This document shows positions 33,379 through 40,751 of a stretch of 55,378 bases of DNA, one piece after another. Source of the DNA: Clostridia bacterium. Lineage in GTDB: Bacteria; Bacillota; Clostridia; Oscillospirales; CAG-272. How positions within the stretch are numbered: the first letter of the stretch is position 1; each line of letters starts with the position of its first letter. The position numbers and the translations under genes are program-made. The notes below the pieces were generated by a model that saw nothing but the letters and a program-made list of their open reading frames with translations, searched no databases and had not been told where the DNA came from. The DNA lies in assembly GCA_017502975.1 (NCBI GenBank), contig JAFVTV010000047.1, positions 1 through 55,378 of the forward strand, written 5' to 3'.

Positions 33379-34515
33379 ATGAACAACAAACTGATCGAGT
33401 TAAGATCTATTGTAAAATCCTTTGACGGCGAGCAGGTGCTTTGCGGTATCGACCTTGACATTCATGACAAGGAGTTTGTAACGCTGCTTGGCCCTTCGGG
33501 CTGCGGCAAGACCACGACCCTGCGTATCATTGGCGGCTTTGAAACGCCCGATACGGGTGAGGTGGTATTTGAGGGCAAGCGTATTAACGATGTGCCCCCC
33601 TATAAGCGCGCCGTTAACACGGTGTTTCAAAAGTATGCACTCTTCCCGCACCTGAATGTTTACGATAATGTAGCATTTGGCCTTAGATTGCAAAAGGTTA
33701 GCGAGGAGGAGATCCGCGACCGTGTGCGTGAAATGCTGACCATGACGGGGCTTAAGGGCTTTGAGATGCGTAAGCCCACTACGCTTTCGGGCGGACAGCA
33801 GCAGCGTGTTGCTATTGCACGCGCACTGATCAACCGTCCCCGCGTGCTGCTCCTCGACGAGCCGCTTGGCGCGCTTGACCTTAAACTGCGCAAGGATATG
33901 CAAAACGAATTAAAGCGTATCCAGCACGCCACGGGCATCACCTTTATCTACGTTACGCACGATCAGGAGGAGGCGCTCTCGATGTCGGACACCGTGGTTG
34001 TCATGGCTGACGGCAAGATCCAGCAGATCGGCACGCCTACCGACATCTATAATGAGCCTGTTAATGCCTTTGTTGCAGATTTTATCGGCGAATCCAATAT
34101 TCTTGACGGTGTAATGCTTGGCGATAAGCGTGCACGCTTTGCGGGGCACACCTTTGACTGTGTTGACGGCGGCTTTGCTAAAAATGAGCAGGTTGATATC
34201 GTGATCCGCCCAGAGGATGTTGACGTGGTGCCTGTTTCGCGCGGCATGCTTGCCGGTACGGTTTCCTCGGTTACCTTTAAGGGCGATTACTATGAGATCA
34301 TTGTGGATATCGCAGGCTTTAAGTGGATGATCGAAACATCGGATTATGTAGCTCCTGATGAAAAAATCGGTCTTTACATTGAGCCGGATGCCATTCACGT
34401 CATGAAAAAATCCGAATATTCGGGCAAGTTTGGCGACTATTCTACGTTTTCTGAGGAAATGGAGCATCTCTCCGATCCCGAGCTTGAGGTTGAAGAGGAG
34501 GTCGTGTCCGAATGA
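33379..34515 (+). CDS. potA: Spermidine/putrescine ABC importer, ATP-binding protein
   Basis: Energises polyamine import. 378 residues. The ABC domain has Walker [10 protein letters not shown] (38-46), signature [15 protein letters not shown] (about 136-150) and Walker [13 protein letters not shown] (about 156-167). The C-terminal TOBE regulatory domain (about 245-350) has the usual IRPEDVDV start. The ATG at 33379 overlaps the stop of a 4-residue leader frame (ATG at 33368, TGA at 33380-33382). It is first of potA-potB-potC-potD, all joined by 4-base ATGA overlaps. Confidence 0.96.
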   Translation: MNNKLIELRSIVKSFDGEQVLCGIDLDIHDKEFVTLLGPSGCGKTTTLRIIGGFETPDTGEVVFEGKRINDVPPYKRAVNTVFQKYALFPHLNVYDNVAFGLRLQKVSEEEIRDRVREMLTMTGLKGFEMRKPTTLSGGQQQRVAIARALINRPRVLLLDEPLGALDLKLRKDMQNELKRIQHATGITFIYVTHDQEEALSMSDTVVVMADGKIQQIGTPTDIYNEPVNAFVADFIGESNILDGVMLGDKRARFAGHTFDCVDGGFAKNEQVDIVIRPEDVDVVPVSRGMLAGTVSSVTFKGDYYEIIVDIAGFKWMIETSDYVAPDEKIGLYIEPDAIHVMKKSEYSGKFGDYSTFSEEMEHLSDPELEVEEEVVSE

Positions 34516-35339
34516 AACAGAAACGCTCTTTGCTTGAAAAGGCAGCAGCGGTTCCCCATATGGTATGGATCGTGCTCTTTATTCTTGGGCCGCTACTGTT
34601 CGTTTTGTATTTTGCGTTTACCGATACCAAGGGCAGCTTTTCGTTTTCCAATATCGAATTGCTCACCTCGTATTCGCACATCTTCTTTTTGTCCATTTGC
34701 TTTGCCTTGGTGGCAACAGCTTTTTGCCTGCTGATCGGCTACCCTCTGGCGTTTGTGATGGCACGCGCCAAGCCCTCCTCACAAAAGCTGCTGATGCTGC
34801 TTTTGATGCTGCCGATGTGGATCAGCCTGCTCATTCGCACCTATTCCTTGATGACCCTGCTTGATAACGGCGGCTTGGTAAATAGCTTGCTTACCGCAAT
34901 GGGCCTTGATACCGTTTCCATCGTGGGTACGGGCGGCGCGGTCATTCTCGGCATGGTGTACGATTTTCTGCCATACATGGTGCTTCCCATTTATACGTCG
35001 ATCAGTAAGCTCGATAAGCGTTATTTGGAGGCGGCTGCCGATCTTGGCTGCAACGGCTTTCAAACGCTGTTTCGCGTGGTGCTGCCCTTGACGGTGCCCG
35101 GTATCGTGTCGGGCATCACTATGGTATTTGTGCCCTCGATCTCCACCTTCTACATTTCGCAAAAACTGGGTGGCGGCAACTTTGATCTCATTGGTGATAC
35201 CATCGAGCGTCAGTTTAAGTATGCTTCTACTTATCATATCGGTGCGGCGATCTCGCTGGTTATGATGATTTTGATCCTCATTTCCATTGCGGTAATGAAT
35301 CGCTTTTCCGACGGCGACGGGGAGGAGATGATCGTATGA
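34512..35339 (+). CDS. potB: Spermidine/putrescine ABC importer, permease
   Basis: One half of the membrane channel. 275 residues, six membrane segments, with the EAA loop [17 protein letters not shown] followed by VVLPL near 175-195. ATGA overlap with potA. The N-terminus up to the first helix is short, as usual for PotB. Confidence 0.95.
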   Translation: MKQKRSLLEKAAAVPHMVWIVLFILGPLLFVLYFAFTDTKGSFSFSNIELLTSYSHIFFLSICFALVATAFCLLIGYPLAFVMARAKPSSQKLLMLLLMLPMWISLLIRTYSLMTLLDNGGLVNSLLTAMGLDTVSIVGTGGAVILGMVYDFLPYMVLPIYTSISKLDKRYLEAAADLGCNGFQTLFRVVLPLTVPGIVSGITMVFVPSISTFYISQKLGGGNFDLIGDTIERQFKYASTYHIGAAISLVMMILILISIAVMNRFSDGDGEEMIV

Positions 35340-36151
35340 AAATTCTTTCCCGTACATATATGTGGGTGGTATTTGCCCTGCTTTACGCCCCCATTTTGGT
35401 GCTTGTGATCTTTTCCTTTAACGACGGCGGGTCGCTCTCTGCCTACACAGGCTTCTCCTTTCGCTGGTATGGAGAGCTGTTTCGCGATCAGGTAGCACTG
35501 CAATCGCTGAAAAATTCCTTCTTTTTGGCGGCTTCTTCCTCTTTGCTTGCAACAGTGATCGGTACGTTTGCCGCGCTTGGGCTTGACCGTATGCGCAACC
35601 GCTACGTCAAGGGTGCTGTAAATTCTGTCACCAATATCCCCATGATGAACCCCGATATTGTGACGGGCGTATCCATGATGCTGCTGTTTGTGGCACTTGG
35701 CGGTATGCTGGGCCTTGGCGACGTTCTTGGAAAATGGACGATGCTGATCGCCCATACCACGTTTAGCCTGCCTTATGTGATACTGTCCGTCATGCCGCGC
35801 TTTAAGCAGTTTGATAAAACGCTGCGCGAGGCGGCCCTTGACCTTGGCTGCACACCTGCCCAAAGTTTTTTCAAGGTGGAGCTGCCTGCCATTGTGCCGG
35901 GCATCGTTTCGGGGCTTGTTATGGCGTTTACGCTGTCGCTGGATGATTTTGTCATCAGCCACTTTGTCAGCTCCCCTGATTTCCAAACCCTGCCGCTATA
36001 CATCTACAACCAGACCGCGCATAACGTCAAGTACAGTATGTATGCGCTTTGCACCCTTATTATTGCTACCATTCTTGTGCTTTTGCTTGCCGTTAATTTT
36101 GCGGGCAGCGTGGGTGATCGCACCAAGCGCAGAAGGGAGGCACTAAAATGA
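35336..36151 (+). CDS. potC: Spermidine/putrescine ABC importer, permease
   Basis: Second channel half. 271 residues, six membrane segments, with the EAA loop LREAALDLGCTPAQSFF and then VELPAI near 165-185, and the PotC-type LDDFVISHF block after it. ATGA overlaps on both sides keep subunit ratios equal. Confidence 0.95.
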   Translation: MKILSRTYMWVVFALLYAPILVLVIFSFNDGGSLSAYTGFSFRWYGELFRDQVALQSLKNSFFLAASSSLLATVIGTFAALGLDRMRNRYVKGAVNSVTNIPMMNPDIVTGVSMMLLFVALGGMLGLGDVLGKWTMLIAHTTFSLPYVILSVMPRFKQFDKTLREAALDLGCTPAQSFFKVELPAIVPGIVSGLVMAFTLSLDDFVISHFVSSPDFQTLPLYIYNQTAHNVKYSMYALCTLIIATILVLLLAVNFAGSVGDRTKRRREALK

Positions 36152-37389
36152 AAAAAACAATAACCGTTTGCCTGCTTCTTTGCATGCTGGCATTGTTTTT
36201 GCCCGTGTTTGCTTCATGCGGCGGTGGCGATGTTGTAACGCTTTACGTGTATAACTGGGGCGAGTATGTCTCCGACGGCACAGAGGGCTCGCTTGATGTG
36301 AATGCTGCCTTTGAGGAATGGTACGAGAGGGAATACGGCGTGCGCGTTAAGGTCAATTATTCCACCTATTCCTCCAATGAGGATATGTACGCCAAGATCA
36401 GCAGCGGTGCCGCAAATTACGACATCGTGATCCCCTCGGATTATATGATCGCGCGTATGATCGAGGAGGGGCTGCTGCGTGAGCTCGATCTTGCCAATAT
36501 TCCGAATGTCGAATATATTGATTATTCCCTTATGTTTGGCGATGAAATGCCCTATTATGACCCCACCAATTCCTATTCTGTTCCGTATACGTACGGCACG
36601 GTCGGTATCATTTATAATACCACCATGGTCGATGAGGCGGATCTTGGGTCATGGGATATCATGTGGAACGAAAAATACGCAGGCAACGTGCTTCAATTCA
36701 ACAACTCCCGTGATGCGTTTGCCACGGCGCTCTTTAAACTCGGTTACAGTGTGAATACCGAAAACGAGCAGGAGTGGCGCGATGCGCTGGCGCTTCTCAT
36801 GTTGCAAAAGCCGATCGTGCAGGGATACGTTATGGATGAGGTGTTTAATAAAATGGAGAACGGCTCTGCCGCCATTGCACCCTATTACGCAGGCGATTTC
36901 TTTACCATGTATGCGGATAATGAGGATCTTGCCTTCTGCTATCCCGAGGAGGGCACCAACGTGTTTGTTGATGCCATGTGCGTGCCTACCTCCAGCCAAA
37001 ATCCTGAGATTGCGGAACGCTATATCAACTTCATGCTTTCGGGAGAAGCGGCAATTGCCAATGCGGAATATATCTGCTATGCTTCGCCCAACAGGCTTGT
37101 TTTGGAGGACGAGGATTACCGTGCCACAATGGAGGAGATACATCCCGATGCCATGAAGATCCTTTACGGTACTGAGGATATCCCGATGGAGTTTTATGAG
37201 AATCTTCCCGAGGAGCACTTGATGATGGTGAACTCGCTGTGGGAGGAGTTGAAGATTGAAAGCCCTATCAACACCTCTATTATCGTGATGGCGGGTGCTA
37301 TTCTTGGCACAAGCGTTGGCGCAGGTGTTTATTTTGCCGTGCGCGCAAGAAAACGCCGCAAGATCGTTGCTACGCTTTGGCACAATTAA
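36148..37389 (+). CDS. potD: Polyamine-binding protein with lipobox and C-terminal membrane helix
   Basis: Extracellular receptor that delivers spermidine or putrescine to PotBC. 413 residues, longer than usual (about 350). The signal peptide ends in the lipobox-like VFASC (Cys about 24). The type 2 binding fold carries YNWGEYVSDG near the start and the NVLQFNNSRDAF region. After the normal end the chain continues through a predicted membrane helix (about 377-398, SIIVMAGAILGTSVGAGVYF) and a basic tail (RARKRRK), so it may be anchored at both ends. ATGA overlap with potC. Confidence 0.93.
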   Translation: MKKTITVCLLLCMLALFLPVFASCGGGDVVTLYVYNWGEYVSDGTEGSLDVNAAFEEWYEREYGVRVKVNYSTYSSNEDMYAKISSGAANYDIVIPSDYMIARMIEEGLLRELDLANIPNVEYIDYSLMFGDEMPYYDPTNSYSVPYTYGTVGIIYNTTMVDEADLGSWDIMWNEKYAGNVLQFNNSRDAFATALFKLGYSVNTENEQEWRDALALLMLQKPIVQGYVMDEVFNKMENGSAAIAPYYAGDFFTMYADNEDLAFCYPEEGTNVFVDAMCVPTSSQNPEIAERYINFMLSGEAAIANAEYICYASPNRLVLEDEDYRATMEEIHPDAMKILYGTEDIPMEFYENLPEEHLMMVNSLWEELKIESPINTSIIVMAGAILGTSVGAGVYFAVRARKRRKIVATLWHN

Positions 37390-37397
37390 TTTAAAGT

Positions 37398-37430
37398 AAA
37401 AGGTGCTGCCCTATATGGGCGGCACCTTTA
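37398..37430. terminator. Bidirectional terminator between potD and the M50 protease
   Basis: AAAGGTGC and GCACCTTT arms extended by GCCC/GGGC, with a TATAT loop. A/T runs on both sides serve the convergent genes. Confidence 0.85.
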
Positions 37431-37994
37431 TTTGTGCTGTGGCAAGAAAAGCTTTGCAAACAGTGAAGCAGACAGCACGGCAAGCGCGAGATTTTGCCCG
37501 TATTTGAGCAGGATGCAGGAGGAGAGGGAGAAGAGCAAAAAAAGCGAAAGATAGGAGGTTATCGAAAGGACGCGGTCTGCCGTTTCGCCCTCAAGGAACT
37601 GTGAGAGCGTTGCGTGCAGTATTCTGCCGCCGTCAAAATCGCTGATTGGCAGAAGGTTAAACAGCGCAAAGGAAAAGGTTGCGTCGCGCATCGCAACGGA
37701 AAGCGCACCGCCGTGCGGCAATAAAAATACCCCCAAAAGCAGTGAGAAAAGCGGCCCTGCCGCGGCAAGCAGCAGCTCTTGCCGATAAGAGGGAATAAAG
37801 CGCGCGGGGTATATTTTGGCACCGAACAGGTCGATCTCCATTAACCGAATGGGAATATCAAGCAGCCTTGCGGCAACAAGATGCCCACATTCGTGAAAGA
37901 GTGCGGCAAGCAGCGTGGCGCTCAGTAGCAGGCTTTGATCAAATGCCAGCAGAAAAAGGAAAAGAAGTGTAGCGGGCGCAATTCTAATTTTCAC
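37428..37994 (-). CDS. SpoIVFB-like site-2 protease (M50 family)
   Basis: Intramembrane zinc metalloprotease; the sporulation member SpoIVFB activates pro-sigma-K in the mother cell. 188 residues from the GTG at 37992-37994, chosen because GAGGTG lies just upstream; a TTG six codons earlier lacks a site. The zinc motif HECGH is at 34-38, and the third ligand block NLLPISDFDGG at 113-123 includes the Asp. The C-terminal CBS domain of Bacillus SpoIVFB is absent, and no SpoIVFA partner lies nearby. Convergent with potD. A general S2P role is equally possible. Confidence 0.85.
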   Translation of the reverse strand: MKIRIAPATLLFLFLLAFDQSLLLSATLLAALFHECGHLVAARLLDIPIRLMEIDLFGAKIYPARFIPSYRQELLLAAAGPLFSLLLGVFLLPHGGALSVAMRDATFSFALFNLLPISDFDGGRILHATLSQFLEGETADRVLSITSYLSLFLLFSLSSCILLKYGQNLALAVLSASLFAKLFLPQHK

Positions 37995-38060
37995 GGTATC
38001 ACCTCGGGGCAATTCTATGCATGAATGCTCGTCAGTTTGATTGAAAAAATCTTTTTGCTC

Positions 38061-38089
38061 TTTTCAAACGCTTTGCAATATGCTACAAT
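38061..38089 (+). promoter_or_regulatory. Promoter of the MBL-fold gene and gluQ
   Basis: TTTTCA (38061-38066) and TACAAT (38084-38089), 17-base spacer. The -35 box is weak. Confidence 0.5.
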
Positions 38090-38114
38090 ATAATTAAGGG
38101 AAGGGGGGAGCCAT

Positions 38115-39032
38115 ATGGTAAAGAGATCTTGTCGGTTTCAAACGCCGCTCTCGGTTACCGTAGGGCGTGTGCTCTCACTTTTGCTTGGCTTGCTTTTGCT
38201 GTTGCGCGTCGTTACCTCTCTTAATTTTGCTAAGCCCGATGAAAACTACCTTTACGTGTATGTGCTTGATGTGGGTCAAAGCGATGCGATATTGCTAAGA
38301 TGCGGTGAGAAAACGATGCTGATCGATGCCGCCACCGCCACCGAGGAGCATGCGCTTCGTGCCGAGCTTTCACGTTACAGCATAAAGCATCTTGATTATC
38401 TTGTGCTCACGCATCCGCATGAGGATCATGTGGGAAATGCACGCTGGGTCATGGAAAACCTTGCGGTGGAAACAGTGCTTTTGCCTGCCGCAGGAAGTGA
38501 GGATTTTATATATGATCTCATTTGTGATACGGCGGCGCGCTGCTCTGTTGCAAAAACGGCAGAGGCAGGGCAGGCATTTTCGCTTGGCGGCGCTAAGGTG
38601 GATGTGCTTATCGCAAGCGGCTATGGCGATGCCGTAACCGAGGAGGATGCCAATAACGCCAGCACTGTATTGCGCGTGCAGTTTGGTGAGCAGGTGTTCT
38701 TGTTTATGGGAGATGTACAAGCCGAGGCGGAATTAAGCTTGCTTTCGGCATACGGCGCGCAATATCTTGACTGTGATTTTTTAAAGATTGGGCATCACGG
38801 CTCTGCTACCTCTACTACCGAGCTGCTTTTGGCAGCCGCCACACCAACCGTTGCGGCTATTAGTTGCGGAAGGCAGAACACATACGGATTTCCGCATGAG
38901 GCGGTACTGCAAAATCTTACCGCCTTTGGCACACATATCTACCGTACCGATCAAAGCGGCACGCTGGTGTTCGGTACCGATGGCAAGGAGCTTCGCCTTA
39001 TTCCACCAAGCACGAAAGGACTTTCTTTATGA
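38115..39032 (+). CDS. ComEC-like metallo-beta-lactamase-fold hydrolase
   Basis: 305 residues. An N-terminal signal anchor (about 15-35) places the rest outside the cell. The MBL fold shows DVGQSDAIL (about 51-59), the metal motif THPHEDHVGN (about 98-107), FLFMGDVQ (about 195-202) and KIGHHGS (about 224-230). This is the soluble domain seen in ComEC and in stand-alone secreted relatives. In ComEC it is thought to degrade the non-imported DNA strand; the stand-alone role is not established. AAGGGGGGAG precedes the ATG. Its TGA overlaps the gluQ ATG. Confidence 0.88.
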   Translation: MVKRSCRFQTPLSVTVGRVLSLLLGLLLLLRVVTSLNFAKPDENYLYVYVLDVGQSDAILLRCGEKTMLIDAATATEEHALRAELSRYSIKHLDYLVLTHPHEDHVGNARWVMENLAVETVLLPAAGSEDFIYDLICDTAARCSVAKTAEAGQAFSLGGAKVDVLIASGYGDAVTEEDANNASTVLRVQFGEQVFLFMGDVQAEAELSLLSAYGAQYLDCDFLKIGHHGSATSTTELLLAAATPTVAAISCGRQNTYGFPHEAVLQNLTAFGTHIYRTDQSGTLVFGTDGKELRLIPPSTKGLSL

Positions 39033-39967
39033 ATGATAAAAAAACAGCACCCGTGATAGGGCGTTTTGCCCCAACACCCAGTGCAAGACTGCATCTTGGC
39101 AATTTGATGTGCGCATTGGTGGCATGGCTCTCGGCACGAAAGCAGGGGGGCAAGATATTGCTCCGCGTAGAGGATCTTGATATCGCACGGTGCCCCTTTA
39201 TGGGTGAAAATACGCGCTATATGCTGGATGATCTTGCGTGGCTTGGGCTCACCTTTGACGGCGAGGTGCTCTATCAGTCGCAGCGCTCCGATATTTATGA
39301 AGCATATTTTAAAAGGCTGGGGGAAAAAGGGCTGATCTACCCTTGCTATTGCTCGCGCGCAGAGCTCCATGCAGCCACGGCACCGCATCTTTCCGATCAC
39401 ACACCGATCTATGACAGAAGATGCTTGCTGCGCGCCGCACGGGGAGAGTTGCCGCCCACGGGGCGCACTCCTGCATACCGTGTGCAGGTGCCCGATACTG
39501 AACTTGGCTTTGTTGATTGTATTGCCGGGGAATATCGCGAAAATTTGCTGCGTGATTGCTCTGATTTTGTGGTCAGACGTGCCGACGGCGTGTTTGCGTA
39601 TCAGCTTGCCGTGGTGGTTGACGATGCACTTTCGGGTGTCACGGAGGTGGTACGCGGCAACGATTTGATTTTCAGTACGCCGCGACAGATCTATTTGCAA
39701 CAGACATTGGGATTTTCCACACCTACCTATTGCCATATCCCACTGCTTGTCGATGCCAACGGACGCAGGCTCTCCAAGCGAGAGGGCGACGGATGTATGG
39801 AAGTCGTGAGAGAAAAATATAAGGATCCCGCCCCCGTGCTTGGCGCACTTGCCGCGGCGCTCGGTTTGCTTCCCGCACCGGAATCTGTGTCGCTTTTAGA
39901 TCTTGTTGCGCTCTTTGATCTTGCCAAGATCCCTCGGGATACTGTAAAACTGCCCGAAGGATTTTAA
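39029..39967 (+). CDS. gluQ: Glutamyl-queuosine tRNA(Asp) synthetase
   Basis: Attaches glutamate to the queuosine base of tRNA-Asp; cytosolic. 312 residues: a GluRS catalytic core without the anticodon-binding domain, as expected for GluQ-RS. The HIGH-type element reads HLGN (22-25) and the KMSKS-type element is RRLSKREGD (about 249-257). Cysteines and Tyr in the YPCYCSR block (about 107-113) match the zinc site. ATGA overlap with the MBL gene. No queuosine synthesis gene lies in the window. Confidence 0.93.
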   Translation: MNDKKTAPVIGRFAPTPSARLHLGNLMCALVAWLSARKQGGKILLRVEDLDIARCPFMGENTRYMLDDLAWLGLTFDGEVLYQSQRSDIYEAYFKRLGEKGLIYPCYCSRAELHAATAPHLSDHTPIYDRRCLLRAARGELPPTGRTPAYRVQVPDTELGFVDCIAGEYRENLLRDCSDFVVRRADGVFAYQLAVVVDDALSGVTEVVRGNDLIFSTPRQIYLQQTLGFSTPTYCHIPLLVDANGRRLSKREGDGCMEVVREKYKDPAPVLGALAAALGLLPAPESVSLLDLVALFDLAKIPRDTVKLPEGF

Positions 39968-40003
39968 GGCGCAAAAAAACTTGAAAAACTTTTCAAAAAC
40001 CCC

Positions 40004-40032
40004 TTGACAACCGCCCCGCAGTTATGTATAAT
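40004..40032 (+). promoter_or_regulatory. Consensus promoter of tRNA-Leu
   Basis: TTGACA (40004-40009), 17-base spacer, TATAAT (40027-40032): a perfect consensus, as is common for stable RNA genes. Confidence 0.92.
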
Positions 40033-40096
40033 AGTAGCGTTGTCTAACACAACATGCGGGCGTGTGCGGCTTCATTCCGCCACACCCACAAAATAT

Positions 40097-40181
40097 GCGG
40101 GCGTGGCGGAATCGGCAGACGCGTGCGTTTAAGGGGCGCATGATTCCTATCGTATGGGTTCAAGTCCCATCGCCCGCACCA
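40097..40181 (+). tRNA. tRNA-Leu, anticodon AAG
   Basis: The acceptor stem GCGGGCG/CGCCCGC, D-arm GCG/CGC, anticodon stem TGCGT/GCGCA with loop TTAAGGG (anticodon AAG), long class II variable arm, T-arm ATGGG/CCCAT with loop TTCAAGT, discriminator A and encoded CCA are all present. The anticodon reads CUU. An A at position 34 is uncommon in bacterial tRNA-Leu and would need editing to inosine to read CUC as well. Confidence 0.92.
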
Positions 40182-40222
40182 AACACAAAAGGGAGCACCG
40201 AATGGCGCTCCCTTTTGTGTTT
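40181..40222 (+). terminator. Terminator of tRNA-Leu
   Basis: AAACACAAAAGGGAGC (40181-40196) pairs perfectly with GCTCCCTTTTGTGTTT (40207-40222). Confidence 0.9.
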
Positions 40223-40227
40223 GCCGC

Positions 40228-40461
40228 GGCCGCTGTGCGGCCTTGAACCTAGAGGTTGCCGTTTTTTGCATAGCAAAACGTTGGTGTTTAACCATCGAGG
40301 CAATCCTTCAGTTTTTCGCCGAAGGCGAAATCATTTGCCGCCCGATGGAACTTCAAAATTCGCAGTTAGTGTGATGGCGGCAGAGAAGAATGCCGAGCTT
40401 GCCCGTGGCAAGTGGCGGCGTTGCCGCCAAGGTGTTCTTCAAGCGTGTCGGCTATGCCGAC
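40228..40461. repeat. Array of six minimal hairpins with 3-base loops
   Basis: The hairpins, each with a 6- or 7-bp perfect stem and exactly three loop bases, lie at 40228-40242 (GGCCGC-TGT-GCGGCC), 40264-40278 (TTTTGC-ATA-GCAAAA), 40314-40330 (TTTCGCC-GAA-GGCGAAA), 40398-40412 (CTTGCC-CGT-GGCAAG), 40413-40429 (TGGCGGC-GTT-GCCGCCA; its 40413 base follows the fourth hairpin directly) and 40447-40461 (GTCGGC-TAT-GCCGAC). Stems and loops differ in sequence while the architecture is constant. No gene is supported here. Confidence 0.75.
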
Positions 40462-40469
40462 TAAGCGGG

Positions 40470-40485
40470 TCAAGTCCCATCGCCC
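40470..40485 (+). repeat. Fragment of tRNA-Leu 3' part
   Basis: TCAAGTCCCATCGCCC repeats bases 40160-40175 of the intact tRNA-Leu exactly, 310 bases downstream. It is preceded by GGG and followed by a T-run-containing sequence (GGGTGCTCTTTTTG). It is a likely remnant of a second tRNA copy or an old attachment site. Confidence 0.7.
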
Positions 40486-40680
40486 CCAATCGGGTGCTCT
40501 TTTTGCTTTTGTGCCGCCATTACTTTTCAAACCTTGGCACGGGAAAAGACGCGGAAATTTATTGCCGCAGGGCTTATGGGGTTCGACTCCCGTGAGGCTA
40601 AGCGTGCCCTACTCGGTAAAATATGTCAATATTTTGTAAATTTTGAAAACAAAAACAACATAATTGCATTTAATTTACAT

Positions 40681-40696
40681 TTTATACTTGTATAAA
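40681..40696. promoter_or_regulatory. Operator-like palindrome of the uxa operon
   Basis: TTTATAC-TT-GTATAAA is a perfect 7+2+7 dyad overlapping the -35 box of the uxa promoter. The shape suits a GntR-type regulator of uronate use, but no regulator gene is in the window. Confidence 0.55.
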
Positions 40697-40716
40697 TCTT
40701 TAAAATATATTATAAT
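40688..40716 (+). promoter_or_regulatory. Promoter of the galacturonate operon
   Basis: TTGTAT (40688-40693), 17-base spacer, TATAAT (40711-40716), about 36 bases before the first start codon. Confidence 0.75.
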
Positions 40717-40751
40717 GCAGGTGTAAAACTTTTTTCTTAGGAAAGGTGATC

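Larger units (their letters stand above)
40182..40751. other. 570-base tRNA-flanking non-coding region
   Basis: Contains the tRNA terminator, the hairpin array, a 16-base copy of the tRNA 3' part (40470-40485), a T-arm-like remnant near 40575-40595 (GGGGTTCGACTCCC), and the uxa operator and promoter. Open frames across it lack ribosome sites and start inside the tRNA. Confidence 0.7.

Noticed and set aside
40062..40595. 177-codon frame across tRNA-Leu and the hairpin region
   Set aside because: It starts before and reads through the intact tRNA and its terminator; composition comes from hairpins and tRNA fragments.
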